Source: Sialis fuliginosa (Eukaryota > Arthropoda > Insecta > Megaloptera > Sialidae). From it: 64,000 nt of DNA. Positions 50,301 to 60,239 of this stretch are shown here, piece by piece (the stretch's first letter is position 1; each line of letters begins with the position of its first letter). A program made the position numbers and the translations under genes. The notes under the pieces are model-generated. The model was not told the origin of the DNA. It did not search any database and was given only the letters and a program-made list of their open reading frames with translations. The stretch covers positions 744,001-808,000 of the forward strand of contig OY540813.1 of the NCBI GenBank assembly GCA_961205875.1, written 5' to 3'.

Positions 50301-51741
50301 GAAATTACCGGAGAGGTTTGCGAAATACACCGCGCTCTCGGCCGTCTGTAAGATCGACGGTGAGTATCTATAGTTTTAATTATTGTGTTTGGGAATCCTG
50401 ACAAAAGGCCGACATGGACTAAAAGTTTACAGACAAAAAGCCGACATAGACTAAAGGCTGTCATGGACAAAAGGCTGACTCTCAAAAAACCGGCATAGAC
50501 AAAAGACCAACATAGATAAAAGGCTGATATTAACAAAAAACCAACAAAAAAAGGCCGATATAAACAAAATACTGACATAGACAAAAGAAAGACACTTTAA
50601 AGACTGACATAGACAATAGACAGAAATTTACAAAAGGCTGACATAGAAAGAAAAAATACATCCAAAAGGCTGACATAGACAGAAGAAAGACATCCAAAAG
50701 ACTGACATAGACAAAATACCGACATAGACAAAAGACTGACATAGACAAAAGTAAGACACACTAAAGACTGACATAGACAATAGACAGAAATTTACAAAAG
50801 GCTGACATAGACAGAAGAAAGACATCCAAAAGACTGACATAGACAAAATATCGACATAGACAAAATACTGACATAGACAAAAGTAAGACACACTAAAGAC
50901 TGACATAGACAATAGACAGAAATTTACAAAAGGCTGACATAGACAGAAGAAAGACATCCAAAAGACTGTCATAGACAAAAGTAAGACACACTAAAGACTG
51001 ACATAGACAATAGACAGAAATTTACAAAAGGCTGACATAGACAGAAGAAAGACATCCAAAAGACTGTCATAGACAAAAGTAAGACACACTAAAGACTGAC
51101 ATAGACAATAGACAGAAATTTACAAAAGGCTGACATAGACAGAAGAAAGACATCCAAAAGACTGTCATAGACAAAAGTAAGACACACTAAAGACTGACAT
51201 AGACAATAGACAGAAATTTACAAAAGGCTGACATAGACAGAAGAAAGACATCCAAAAGACTGACATAGACAAAATATCGACATAGACAAAATACTGACAT
51301 AGACAAAGGTAAGACACACTAAAGACTGACATAGACAATAGACAGAAATTTACAAAAGGCTGACATAGACAGAAGAAAGACATCCAAAAGACTGACATAG
51401 ACAAAATATCGACATAGACAAAATATCGACATAGACAAAATACTGACATAGACAAAAGAAAGACACCCTAAAGACTGACATAGACAATAGATATAAATTA
51501 CAAAAGTGTGACATAGACAATAGACAGAAATTTACAAATGGCCGATTCTCAAAAAGCCGAATTTTGTTTAAATCCATTAAATATTATTTCAGGTCTTCCC
51601 GATCTCTTGAGTCCGGAGCAGGAAACCAAACTGGCTTCGTTGATAACTCCGCAGCACGTTTACTCGGGTGAAGTTCTGTCTAGCGGCGAAGATAACATCC
51701 ACGTGGTCAGGCTCCCCCACGTTACGGCAGCTTTTGACTGA
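38391..51741 (+). CDS. RRM plus four-Tudor-domain protein (vreteno/TDRD-like)
   Basis: Probable germline piRNA-pathway scaffold; Tudor domains of this type bind symmetrically dimethylated Arg tails of PIWI proteins. Exons: 38391-38437, 38572-38629, 38697-38794, 38853-39050, 39115-39216, 41549-41647, 41714-42544, 43290-43500, 43947-44023, 45505-45558, 45620-45790, 46026-46254, 46663-47002, 47676-47977, 48513-48893, 49943-50126, 50198-50359, 51593-51741; phases agree, about 1230 aa. Order: RRM (about 17-92), short coiled coil (ELLEMNKKIKQQAYML), Arg/Ser/Asn-rich linker, Tudor 1 (VRFIDFGNTEYV), Tudor 2 (WRVAFLDEGVCHLV, degenerate), Tudor 3 (WYRAEI, VMYIDYGNIEDI), a Ser/Lys linker, Tudor 4 (WYRAMC, VVFIDFGNVAAV). 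Drosophila Vreteno also joins an RRM to C-terminal Tudor domains but has two, so orthology is not certain. Introns are rich in repeats. Confidence 0.88.
39280..39505 (+). repeat. Dispersed retroposon tail, copy 3 (Tudor-gene intron)
   Basis: GATAGTTGATAAAACAGGTA, CCTATGTCCTTTCTTATGCT and CAAGATCGGTTTAGCAATTT lead into CAGACAGAGATA, then a small palindrome of GTCTGTCTATCAGACAGA type up to about 39590. Confidence 0.65.
39589..40425. mobile_element. Long foldback element, copy C (Tudor-gene intron)
   Basis: A left extension (CAACCCAAACATTTTAACCA, TACACGTTCAATTATAAAAC) shared with copy D leads into the palindrome, which starts TACGTCTTATTTTTTTGTAT and ends GAAAATAAGACGTAGAGGTA. Arms are about 350 bases each with the turn near 40050. 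Confidence 0.88.
40595..41475 (-). mobile_element. Non-autonomous dispersed element, copy 2 (Tudor-gene intron)
   Basis: Reverse orientation to 2430-2816: it begins TATATAAAGCTCAACGTCTC with a CTGTCTGT run and ends CACGCGAGCGAAGCCGCGTG then GGCCCAGCTAGT. About 430 internal bases (41010-41440), including a GC-rich patch near 41160-41200, are absent from copy 1. Confidence 0.65.
42590..43135. repeat. GTCAGGGAATTT minisatellite (Tudor-gene intron)
   Basis: About 28-30 units of 18-19 bp, TCAGGGAATTTGGTTGGAA with G/A variants, run almost without interruption. The same core is inside the MITE at 30896-31551 and the array at 53830-54350. Confidence 0.92.
43501..43946 (+). other. Tudor-gene intron, AT-rich
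   Basis: TGATAGGGTTCCGTAGCCAT near 43571 is a fragment of a common insect transposon tail (a relative is near 14045). Degenerate AATAGTTGTTATTTT repeats follow to about 43810. Confidence 0.4.
44161..44217. repeat. 57-base hairpin (Tudor-gene intron)
   Basis: AGAGCCTTTTCACACATTCC then CGGTCGCCGG then GTAAATGTGAAAAACTGAAA and AGGCTCT fold into an almost complete stem with one bulge. It may be a tiny MITE or a structured intronic RNA. Confidence 0.55.
44235..45000. repeat. Direct duplication of ~280 bp (Tudor-gene intron)
   Basis: AATATCTAGCATTGTTGCCA, TTCACAAGTCATTGGCGTAT, AGTATTTCAGTGATAATTGA and CTGACGCCTCTG appear in the same order at about 44260-44540 and 44715-44990. The MITE at 44566-44704 lies between the two copies. 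Confidence 0.85.
44566..44704. mobile_element. PIF/Harbinger-like MITE
   Basis: The ends TGCCGTGTTCAGACCGAAAA and TTGGTGTGAACACCGCA are imperfect inverts; inside them AAACAAAACAGCAACA pairs with TGTTGCTGTTTTGTTT. TTA lies outside both ends (44563-44565 and 44705-44707), the 3-bp duplication usual for PIF/Harbinger. Confidence 0.8.
45860..46003 (+). pseudogene. Penelope-like retroelement fossil (GIY-YIG endonuclease fragment)
   Basis: The frame from 45860 reads FIKNVYKINCFNCDKSYIGQ followed by TKISIDIRFK. The pattern I-x-C-x-x-C-D-K-x-YIGQT matches the start of the GIY-YIG endonuclease of Penelope-like elements. Only this short fragment remains, in the intron just before the Tudor-gene exon at 46026; it is old and not functional. 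Confidence 0.6.
46310..46640. repeat. Family B repeat, two units (Tudor-gene intron)
   Basis: GAAACTAGATTATATAACGA, TGTGATTTATAGTTCCAAAG and TATGTTGCCAAACACGAGAC, then a second unit with GGAACTAGATAGTACAATGC and TATGTCGTCAAACACGATGC. Confidence 0.75.
47041..47675 (+). other. Tudor-gene intron, T-rich
   Basis: A GTGGGCCGCCATCTTGTGGC motif near 47331 and poly-T runs; no coding or clear repeat structure. Confidence 0.35.
47978..48512 (+). other. Tudor-gene intron
   Basis: AT-rich with a short palindrome AAGACGCAGTACGTCTTG near 48084; nothing else recognised. Confidence 0.35.
49140..49310. repeat. Family B repeat, one unit (Tudor-gene intron)
   Basis: GTAACTTCTGAACGATTAAT, GAAACTAGATTAGCTGGCGC and GTACTATGTCGCTAAACA match other family B units. 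Confidence 0.7.
49380..49942 (+). repeat. Tandem array duplicating a 3' splice site and exon start
   Basis: Five upstream copies of the sequence at the 3' end of the intron and the first ~20 bases of the exon at 49943. Copies begin at 49380, 49497, 49612, 49715 and 49829 (spacing 117, 115, 103, 114, 114). Copies 2-5 read TTCAG or TCCAG then TTGGTATACCTGGCGGAAAC, then AACAAACGAACTGAGAATTT. The true exon starts CAG then TTGGTATACCTGGCGGAAAT. Reading on from a decoy acceptor in the same phase meets a TAA after about 17 codons. Confidence 0.92.
50380..51545. repeat. GACATAGACA minisatellite (last Tudor-gene intron)
   Basis: Units of about 100-130 bp built from AAGACTGACATAGACAATAG, ACAGAAATTTACAAAAGGCT, ACATAGACAGAAGAAAGACA and TCCAAAAGACTG, with an optional insert of GACATAGACAAAATATC type. 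Six to seven large units plus degenerate flanks. Like the ATRX array at 22975-24905, it is strand-biased, with few pyrimidines apart from ACA steps on the sense strand. Confidence 0.9.
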
Positions 51742-52330
51742 CGGCATCCTCTCATTAATTATTTACGTAAGAAAACATAACTATTTTTTAAATCGGTTTT
51801 TATTTTTCTGTATCAAGAAAGAATTTATTTTGTGATTATTAATGATTTAATACGAATCAATGTGTATTTTATTGAAGAATTTTTTATATTTTTTAAAAAA
51901 TATTTCTAATCTAATTTACGCGATATTTCTTGTCGGATTTTTTTTTATCAGTTGTACCTCCTCCCTTCCCTCTCTTCCCCCTTTCATTCTCTCTCCTCCA
52001 GGGGTTATTTTAAGAAGAAAACAAATTTAAGCTGTTTTAGAGAAAATGTTTTGGTCCTTCGAGCAACCGAAAATGGTGTTGTGTTCTTGATGAATTTCAT
52101 TAAGGTTATTTCAATATTTCAGGGGCCAAAACTGGTCAGTAAAATCAGTGATTTCAAAACGACACAATTACCGTGAATGTAAAAAAAAATTTGGGAACAA
52201 GTCGCCATATTTTCTAAACAATTGAATGTATGAAAAAAAAAGTTTCTTACTTTTTTATGATCTTTAAAATTATGTAATTTTGGATATACCGTTCCATTTG
52301 ATTTTGTTGAAAACGAGCATGTACCCCTCG
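51742..52330 (+). other. Downstream of the RRM-Tudor gene (3' UTR and flank)
   Basis: The stop codon TGA is at 51739-51741. I see no AATAAA close by, so the 3' end is unassigned. A CT-rich run (CTCCTCCCTTCCCTCTCTTC-like) lies at about 51956-51996. Confidence 0.35.
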
Positions 52331-52332
52331 AA

Positions 52333-52611
52333 CTACCCACCAAGGGGGGTTTTTAAGGGGTTGAAAATATTTTCCTGAAACTCTTTAGGGTCGATATATA
52401 TAGTAAATTTTTTATCATAAAACTCTATCTGGAATAGTTTGGGTGTAAAACATACTGGAAGACCCGGTATAATAACCTTACTTTTAACTTTTTTGCGTAT
52501 GTTTCCTTTTGGCACAGTTATAAATCTTTTTCCATGAGTTTTTTGAGTTGAATTATTACAACAAGGCACGAAACAATATTTATAACTTATTATTTTTCGT
52601 GTGTTTTCCAT
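52333..52611 (-). pseudogene. THAP-domain transposase exon remnant
   Basis: The minus-strand frame from ATG at 52611 reads MENTRKIISYKYCFVPCCNN, then STQKTHGKRFITVPKGNIRK, which fits the first half of a THAP zinc finger (Cys-x3-Cys, Lys-x-F-x-x-VPK). A possible splice donor (GTAAGG) follows soon after, as if the rest of the finger lay in another exon, but no C-x2-H half was found to the left. A TTAAATATATA box is about 25-40 bases upstream. The likely source is a P-element- or other THAP-type DNA transposon; a host THAP gene is less likely. Confidence 0.5.
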
Positions 52612-52659
52612 GTTTATCGTTGACACTTGTATATATTTAAGCCTTGACTGACATTTCAA

Positions 52660-53240
52660 TACTGGATTATGACGTCACGTAACATGGCGCGCAATAGGCA
52701 TGATGCCAGTAACATAGTAACACTGAAATTATGATTTTAAATATTGAAATAGGTTAAAAAGATTCTAAAAAATGTATTTGTTTTTATATTAAAAGCGAGA
52801 TTAATATGATTTCTGTTAAAATAAAAACGCAAAATACATCAATCCACCATGTTAGATGGAACACCAGTCAGAGTGGATGACGTCACGCCTAAGTAAACAT
52901 CACTTTTGTTTCATTAATATCTGCACTGTTTGTAAATTATTTTGTGGTTTTAAATTATCAATTTGCTCAGTTTTGTGTTACCAAAACTAAAACCGAGTAA
53001 CGTTAGCGATGGAACAAGGATTTATTATTGTTGACAAGGAGTGTTTACATAGGTGTGACGTCACAAATGCGCCATGACACCTGCCAGCGTTTTGGCGTCG
53101 AATTCAAAATTAGTTTTAAAAGGGTCAATTTTTGTGATTAAACCTTTATTTTCTGCAGAAATAAGCATTTTTTTGGAAATAAGAGACACGTAAGATCGAC
53201 ATAGAATAGTTTTTAAAAATTAGGCATCATGTCTATTGAA
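52660..53240 (-). repeat. Dispersed repeat Z, copy 2
   Basis: Reverse-orientation match of 11625-12105: AGGCATGATGCCAGTAACAT, GGATGACGTCACGCC, TAACGTTAGCGATGGAACAA, GACGTCACAAATGCGCC and GCGTTTTGGCGTC. It adjoins the THAP-like frame, so both may be parts of one transposon family. Confidence 0.75.
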
Positions 53241-53800
53241 AAGTACTTTTTTTTAAATTTGATATTTTGGGGTCGGGATAAACTTTTTTTTACCTCTAGT
53301 TTACATTAAACAGATTTTTAGGGTTTTTCATTTTTTTTTTTTTTTGCTTGCAATTTTTCAACTACTCAAATTAGCTTTTACAACTGCAGTTTTCATTTTT
53401 GGAACTGCAGAAACAAGGTACGACTACACACTAAAATAACCCCCGTTCCCCTCCACTCGTCTAAGAAACTTACTCGATTTTTAAGTTATTAGCCAGTTTT
53501 CTGTTAATTAATTAACTGAAACCAAATATTACTGAAAATATTATTTAATTAAGTAGTTTTTGGTTTATATAATTATATTAATTATATAATAAAATTCTTA
53601 TGAATAATTTAATTTTGTTAGGTTAAAATATGTTTTCAGTTTGACCGTGAATACAGCCCTGGGCCGAGTGTTAATAATATCTTACCCCAGTCCTGTGTGT
53701 TACGTATTTAACAATTGTTATTTTATAGAATGTTTTTTATTTGTTTTAAAAATGTGATTGTATGACAATTATTATGTTTTTGTTCAGTGATTTGTCGTTA
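53241..53800. other. AT-rich stretch, nothing recognised
   Basis: Poly-T tracts and an ATATAATTATATTAATTATA-type inverted patch near 53568; no gene. Confidence 0.35.
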
Positions 53801-53804
53801 TATA

Positions 53805-54582
53805 GACGGTTTTCCACCAAAACAACAATTCAAAGTCAGTGAATTTGGTTAGAAATCAGGGAATTCGGTTGAAAATCAGGAAAAGTCAGATAATTCGGTT
53901 GGGAATCAGAGAAAAGTGAGAGAATTTGGTTGGAAATCAGGGACAAGTGAGAGAATTTGGTTGGGAATCAGGGAAAAGTAAGAGAATTTGGTTGGGAATC
54001 AGGGAAAATGAGAGAATTTGGTTGGAAATCAGGGAAAAGTCAGAGAATTCGATTGGTAGAGAAAAGTGAGATAATTGGGTTGGAAATCAGGGAAAAGTGA
54101 GAGAATTCGGTTGGGAATCAGGAAAAAGTGAGAGAATTTGGTTGGGAATCAGTGAAAAGTGAGGGAATTCGGTTGGGAATCAGGAAAAAGTGAGGGAATT
54201 CGGTTGGGTATCAGGAAAAAGTGAGAGAATTTGGTTGGGAATCAGTGAAAAGTGAGGGAATTCGGTTGGGAATCAGGGAAATGTAAGAGAATTTAGTCGG
54301 AAATCAGGTTGGTCAGGAAATTCGGTTGGAAATCTGAGAAAAGTCGAAAGATTTGGTTGGTGGGAAATTTTAGTAGCAATGCCAAAGCACCGCCGTCGAA
54401 TCTGCATACGCTTTTAAATAAAGATAATATAGATTTATTACGTGCAATCGTTTTGAAATTAAGTCACGTAGAGATTTACACATTTAGTGCACAAAATTAA
54501 GAACAGAATAGACTATTTAATCTTGTAGTTTAGTTTTACAAATGTTTTTGTTACCGTTTGTCTGCTTTGCTGGAAAACCGCC
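53805..54582. mobile_element. Probable MITE with internal TCAGGGAA minisatellite
   Basis: The left end GACGGTTTTCCACCAAAAC and the right end CTTTGCTGGAAAACCGCC are imperfect inverts. The interior 53830-54350 is a degenerate array of GGTTGGGAATCAGGGAAAAG and TGAGAGAATTTGGTTGG units sharing the TCAGGGAATT core of 42590-43135 and 30896-31551. Confidence 0.6.
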
Positions 54583-55060
54583 CTAAGGTTGTAGTTTTTG
54601 TTTAAATTGAAAATTTTATCATCATGTCTGGCTCAGGAAAATGAACTTCTATTAATCAGTTAAATAAAATATGTGAAAGAGTTCTCACATTTTATTTTAT
54701 TTCAATAATAATTGTCTTAAAATTTGTGACTGTTTCTACGCAAAATAAATGTTGTTTGGCTTGATTTCGGGTTTCTGGGTGTAGGTCGTGTCTTGGTGCG
54801 TTTTGCGAGAGTTTTTTTTGTATGTCCACTACTATATAATACTACTATAATATAAATGGAATGGATAAAGCTTATGCCCAGAAACCGTTTCAAGACAAAA
54901 CTAGTAGAACTTCGTAATTAGTATTATAGGAATAAATTAATCTAAGAAAGATTTATTTTTCTCGTTATGTAGTTCAAATAAATAATTTTTATAAATGAAT
55001 AAGTTGTTTTTTTAATTTATTTATTAAATTAAAAATGTTTTGTATCTGACAATTCATGTA
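54583..55060. other. AT-rich stretch
   Basis: TTTCTGGGTGTAGGTCGTGT near 54771 is a degenerate relative of the hairpin element at 3409-3562. No gene. Confidence 0.4.
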
Positions 55061-55064
55061 GTAA

Positions 55065-55355
55065 CGTAGCGCCATCTCTGATTAACACTTTCTAGTCTCA
55101 GTAAATATAAGAACCAATGATTGATAAAAGTTTTGGTGCTGGCGTCATCTAGTGATATTATTTTTAACTTAGTTATTTTTGTTTTGTAGCGGCATCTATA
55201 AACCACGTTTTACCTTAGTAAATATAAGAACCAAACATTTTGAAAAGTTTGGTGGTGGCGTCATCTAGTAATAATGTTTTGAACTTTGTTAATTTTGTAT
55301 TGTAGCGCCATCTATGAATGAATGTTTCTACCCTCAGTAAATATAAGAACCAATT
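55065..55355. repeat. ~118-bp tandem repeat, 3 units
   Basis: GTAGCGCCATCT-type starts, CAGTAAATATAAGAACCAA (at about 55101, 55218 and 55337) and GGTGGTGGCGTCATCTAGTA recur with period 117-119. Confidence 0.85.
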
Positions 55356-55549
55356 ATTTTTAATTTAATAAATAATTTTAATTTCACATATTATGGCGAT
55401 ATATTGAATTAATTTATAACAATAGTAATTCATTTACAAAAACACATTAGAATATATTTTTTCATACATCACAATTGTTTTAAAACCACTGTTTCAAAGT
55501 GTTTGCAATGAAGTTAGAATACATTTTTTTATATAGTCGATTGATCATT

Positions 55550-55735
55550 ACCCGAGTTTTTTTTTTTTAATTTTTTTAAATTAATTTGTCAACTTCCGGT
55601 CCCGATTTTTTTTTTAATTTTTAAAAAATTAATTTGTGTCAACTTACGGTCCCGATTTTTTTTTTAAATTAATTTGTGTCAACTTCCGGTTCCGAGTTTT
55701 TTTTAAATTTATTTGTGTTAACTTCTGGTTGTATT
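55550..55735. repeat. Short tandem repeat, ~55-bp unit, 4 units
   Basis: CGAGTTTTTTTTTTTTAATT or CCCGATTTTTTTTTTAATTT, followed by AATTTGTGTCAACTTCCGGT, occurs four times with increasing divergence. Confidence 0.8.
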
Positions 55736-56360
55736 TTGACATTTACCATGCGCGTAATTTGAGTAAACCACATGTAAAACAGTTGAATATATCTTCTAAC
55801 CGTGTTAAATTCGACTTTTATTGTTTTAATTTGTCAAAGAAATGAATGGTTTTTTGTTCTGCTAAGATAAATTCGCTTAAACACAACAATTTACTGTTGT
55901 CGTAAGAAGTAACGGAAGTTCTCACGATGCATTTTGTGTGACAGACGTGTAAGAAACACAAATACAACAGCAAGCTGGGTACATTTCCTTTAAAATACAC
56001 CTTTTCATGAATATTCAAAAATCAACTACTTATTGTTTTAGTCGATCCAGCTAAATGCAATTAACTGCATTCAAATTCGTTGGGTTTCAACAAATTGCAT
56101 ATATATCTACAGTGGTGCACCCATAAAAAATTCGAAGGGGGGTAATTTTTTTTTACTATGTATTTAAACAAATTACATGTCTATATACAGTGGGGCATCT
56201 AGAAAAAAAGGGGGGGGGGAATTTTTATTTTGTATGTTTCACAAATTTTGGGGTAGGGGTTCTAACCCCTAAGAAAAAATCTTTGGTGCGCTACTGTTTG
56301 TCTATATATTAAATTTTTTTCGGTCTCGATATCAATGTTATACAATGTTTTAAGTTTTCC
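55736..56360. other. AT-rich stretch with two related sub-copies
   Basis: CTACAGTGGTGCACCCATAA (56108) and ATACAGTGGGGCATCTAGAA (56185) start two similar segments, each followed by a G run. They look like ends of a hAT-type MITE in the style CAGTGG-GC, not resolved further. Confidence 0.4.
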
Positions 56361-56361
56361 A

Positions 56362-56600
56362 CGGTGATCTTGATTTGAATCTTGGCTTCTAGGTATAAGC
56401 AACGTCGATTTCGCCGATAATCGGTCGATGAAATAGTTTTTTTTAATATCTCAAGAACGACTGTTGTTACGTGAAAATTTTATAAAAGATTTTTTGTAGA
56501 GCGTTAAATTGTCTTTAGGAAAGGTCATTATAATTTTTGTTGAAAAATGTTCCCTTACGGAGATATATCTCCCTTTGAAAATTTTTATTTTTAGGGTGTT
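56362..56600. repeat. Relative of the 3409 hairpin element plus inverted 290-365 repeat
   Basis: CACGGTGATCTTGATTTGAA, CTTGGCTTCTAGGTATAAGC and AACGTCGATTTCG match the hairpin family. CTCAAGAACGACTGTTGTTA with CGTGAAAATTTTATAAAAGA matches 300-365 inverted. Confidence 0.55.
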
Positions 56601-58024
56601 TTTTTTTAAATAAATTTTGTCAGTATGTATATAATAATAATAATTTACTTTTTAAATTAACTCCTTTTGCTGCAATTTAGATACGTTATTTTCTCCATGA
56701 TGTCTGTGTGTCTGTAAACGCTGTAACTAAAAAACGACAATGCATAAAAGGGCAATTTTTAAAATAAAATTTTGCATTAATTTTCATCTAGACATTTTTT
56801 GAATTATTTTTGAAACGGTGCGAGTTAGAAAAAAAATTTTATAAAAAAATTGTGGATAATACTACTATCTATAATTTATGTCCTATTCATTTTTTTCTAT
56901 TTTTCATCAGTTAGCCAGAAATATTTGTTTTAATATAAATTTTAAAAAATGTACCATACACTACATATATTCAGCATATAAGAAAGTCCCGTAATAGCAT
57001 AGCAAAATGTATTGTTTAGCTTTATAGGTATATATATATTTTTTAACTTTACCCCCCCCCCCCCTCCACCCACCTCGATATTTCGGTCATTATATTTAAA
57101 ACTCAATTAATTAAAAAAATTCCTAACTTATAATGAATTGTAACCAATTTAAAAGTTCTATCAACACCTTAAATTAAGCAATTACTTTTTGCGTTTAATT
57201 TTTCAATACGACTGTCAAATATTTTGAACCGTTTTGCACTGTAGGTGTTAGAGGCAGGCTTAATTTATTATCGTGACTGGCTAATGAAGCTAGCAGAATA
57301 CCTTTATTCGTCGAGTAATGATGGTTTTATAATATCTCAGAATAAATTAGACATTTGACAAATCCGTCTAATATTGACGTACCCGAAATTACGTTCTGAA
57401 TAATAAATCTAATTTTCTAATAAAATTAGTCGGAAAGAATTTTAACTGAATTGATGAAAAGACGGGAAATTAAATTGAAAAGTAAGTCAAATTTTTTTAA
57501 TATAGTTTTTGATAAAAATACTTAAAATTGTTTGATTTATTTTTTAAAGAAGTAAATTATACCAAAACAGTTCATTATAGAAAGAAACGTTTATGAAAGA
57601 AGTTTTTTCTTTATAATTTATGTCTTATTAATTTTTTTGTATCTCCAATCGTTTAACCTAAAAATAATATTTTTTTTAAATTATATATGAAACGGTTGAT
57701 TATAGAAAGAAATGTTTATTATAAAAGTTGCAGAGAATGTTAATCTCTATAATTTATGTCGTATTAATTTTTTTATATTTCTGCTCGTTTAGACTTTCAG
57801 ACTAGATAAGATTCATTAATTTTAAAAAGTGCTCAAAGTTAAAATCTAAAACTGTTTATGATTATTTCTACCCTTTAACGCTGTAATTTAAGTTAAGGTA
57901 TACAGGCCTTGTGGTGAAGCGTCCATGGAAGCAGGGGAAGCAGTGCTTCCCTTTCTTTATGGGTAAATTAATACAAATCTGTGTTTTCAGTTAATAAATA
58001 TTTAAAAAATATTATTAGAATATT
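56601..58024. other. AT-rich stretch with degenerate tandem segments
   Basis: TATAATTTATGTCTTATTAA-type segments at about 56867, 57610 and 57748, also inverted near 62740, belong to an old dispersed family. A C run is at about 57051-57064. No gene. Confidence 0.4.
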
Positions 58025-58860
58025 CATCTTTATGCGCAAACTAAACATCTTAACCAAAAGTCAAAAATAACATTTAATATTCATTTACACGTTCAATTAT
58101 AAAACTATAATACCTTTACTTCTTATTTTCTTGTATTTTATGTTAGTCGATATTTGTATGACGAGTTAAAGTTCACTGTAGGAAAATTTCACTAAAAAAT
58201 TTCGAATTTTTGATTTCGTTAAAAGTATGTTTATTATATAGAAAATGATGTGAAAAGTTGTTTGTTTCAAACCGCATGTCTGTATCTCAAACCGTTCTCG
58301 AGATATAGCCTCTCAAAGTTTTAGTTTTTTCAAATTTTTTGAGAAAAAAGGCCATAACTTTTGAACGCGTGGTCGGAATTGATTTTAGTTGACGGATTTG
58401 GAATCAGCATGTCAAAATCTATATAATGACATGTATAATACTTTAAAATCCGACAAAAAATTTTTGGTCAAAAATCGACATTTTTTTAAGGTATACCCCT
58501 TTGAATTTTTTCGATTTTTCGCGAAATTTTTTTTTTCGAGTTTTAAGGTAGTATACATGTCATTATATAGATTTTGACACGCTGATTTCAAATCCGTCAA
58601 CTAAAATCAATTCCGACCACCCGTTCAAAAGTTATGGCCTTTTTTCTCCAAAAATTTGAAAAAACTAAAACTTTGAGATGCTATATCTCGAGAACGGTTT
58701 GAGATACAGACCTGCGGTTTGAAACAAACAACTTTTCACGTCATTTTCTATACAATAAACATACTTTTAACGAAATCAAAAATTCTAAATTTTTTAGTAA
58801 AATTTCCTTCAACTCGTCACATAAATATCGACTAAAATACAAGAAAATAAGACGTTCCAA
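58025..58860. mobile_element. Long foldback element, copy D
   Basis: Left extension as in copy C (ACCAAAAGTCAAAAATAACA, TACACGTTCAATTATAAAAC), then the palindrome from CTTCTTATTTTCTTGTATTT to CAAGAAAATAAGACG. The centre is near 58480. The only copy that is not inside a gene. Confidence 0.88.
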
Positions 58861-60231
58861 CCTTCTAATTAAAGCAAAATTGAACCAACAGTTTAATTTA
58901 TTTAGAAAAACGTTACAGTACTGCAAAATGTATTTAATAATTAACTTATGAATAGTAAATTAAAAACAAGATTAATAATTATAAGTGACTCCCTTGGGCT
59001 TGTTTTGCAGAACAAAGTTTTTCGAAAAAAAAAACAATTAAATTAAATATAAACTTATATTACAATTACAGCACGATCTCAGTAAAAATTATTGTATGAG
59101 GGGGGGGGGAATAGAGGGCGATGAGAATTGTGATTGAAAATTGGATCGCAAATACTAAAAGTTTGAGAAACGCTGCAGTAACCCCATAGGTCGCGTTGTA
59201 TTTCTCGTCAACAATACAATCCCCCCTCTTCCCCTCATTTCCCCTGCCCGTCACATCGATTTTAGAAGTTCCTTCGTAGAAATACATTAAAACTATTTTA
59301 GTTTTTAAAAAACCGTCAGTTGGTATTAAGCATATCCGTTCTGGAGAAATCGTAACAAAAAACTACTTGAAAAGTTTCGTGTTTGATCGCGCGTCGGAGT
59401 CTCCTAAATCTTGTGAGGTTAGTTCCGTTAATATTTTGTAGTTTTTGCGATAAATAATTTTAATAACGATAATGGTTTTATAAACGCCGATTTGACGGTC
59501 AGTTTTTTGCATGTTTTACTTTCTTTTGTTTGTGGTGTAATTAGTTTTTGTTCTATTTTAAATTTTTCTATACGAAATATTCGCTAAAAATGATTCGTAA
59601 TTTTATTAAAAATAATTTGCAGAGGAAAGTTGTAGCCCGGTGAGGAATGTGTTATTTAACACCCCCCCCCCCTCCCCCCACACACTCCGCCATAAAAGTT
59701 TAATAAGGCAAAATAAAACTAATAAATTTTTTTTTAAATATCTTTACCTTTCTGCTCGGGGCTCGAGGCAGATAGCCCCCCCCCCTCCTCTTCTAGGGTT
59801 TTTTCAAAGTGCAAGTGTTTCGAATTAAAAAAAAATTAAGTTTTTGATACCATTTAAATTTAAGTTTTATTAAATTTTAACAAAAGGTATGTCGATTACC
59901 CCCTTCCCTCCGATATTGGAGAGAGTAAGGGAATAAACTAAGTCTTATTTTTCAAAATTTAAGAGAATTCTATAAAATTTTTAGAGTACTATTGGGAATT
60001 CAATTTTTTTAGATTGCTTGCTACTTAATATTTTTTTGGGAGAGGGGGGGGGGGGGGGGGTAATTGGTATGACTTATTTTAAATACTGTTTTTTTTTTTA
60101 TTTGACTTTATCTTCATACATTAATTAATTAATTGATAAAATATTTGAAATAGGGGCGTTTTTTTTGCGGGGCGCAATGAATCCTAGAGCCAGCTCTATT
60201 TAATTCGACTTAATTTTGAAATACATAATTT
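58861..60231. other. AT-rich stretch with G/C runs
   Basis: Polypurine or polypyrimidine patches with G or C runs at 59099-59108, 59661-59670, 59777-59785 and 60040-60060. No gene recognised. Confidence 0.4.
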
Positions 60232-60239
60232 CATTACAA

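Noticed and set aside
50297-51577. Reverse-strand frames of MSMSVFCLCRYFVYV type
   Set aside because: They are translations of the GACATAGACA minisatellite in the last Tudor-gene intron.
57900-57965. GGCCTTGTGGTGAAGCGTCC and GAAGCAGTGCTTCCCTTTCT as a hAT end
   Set aside because: It looks like one end of a hAT-type element, but no matching second end or 8-bp duplication was found.
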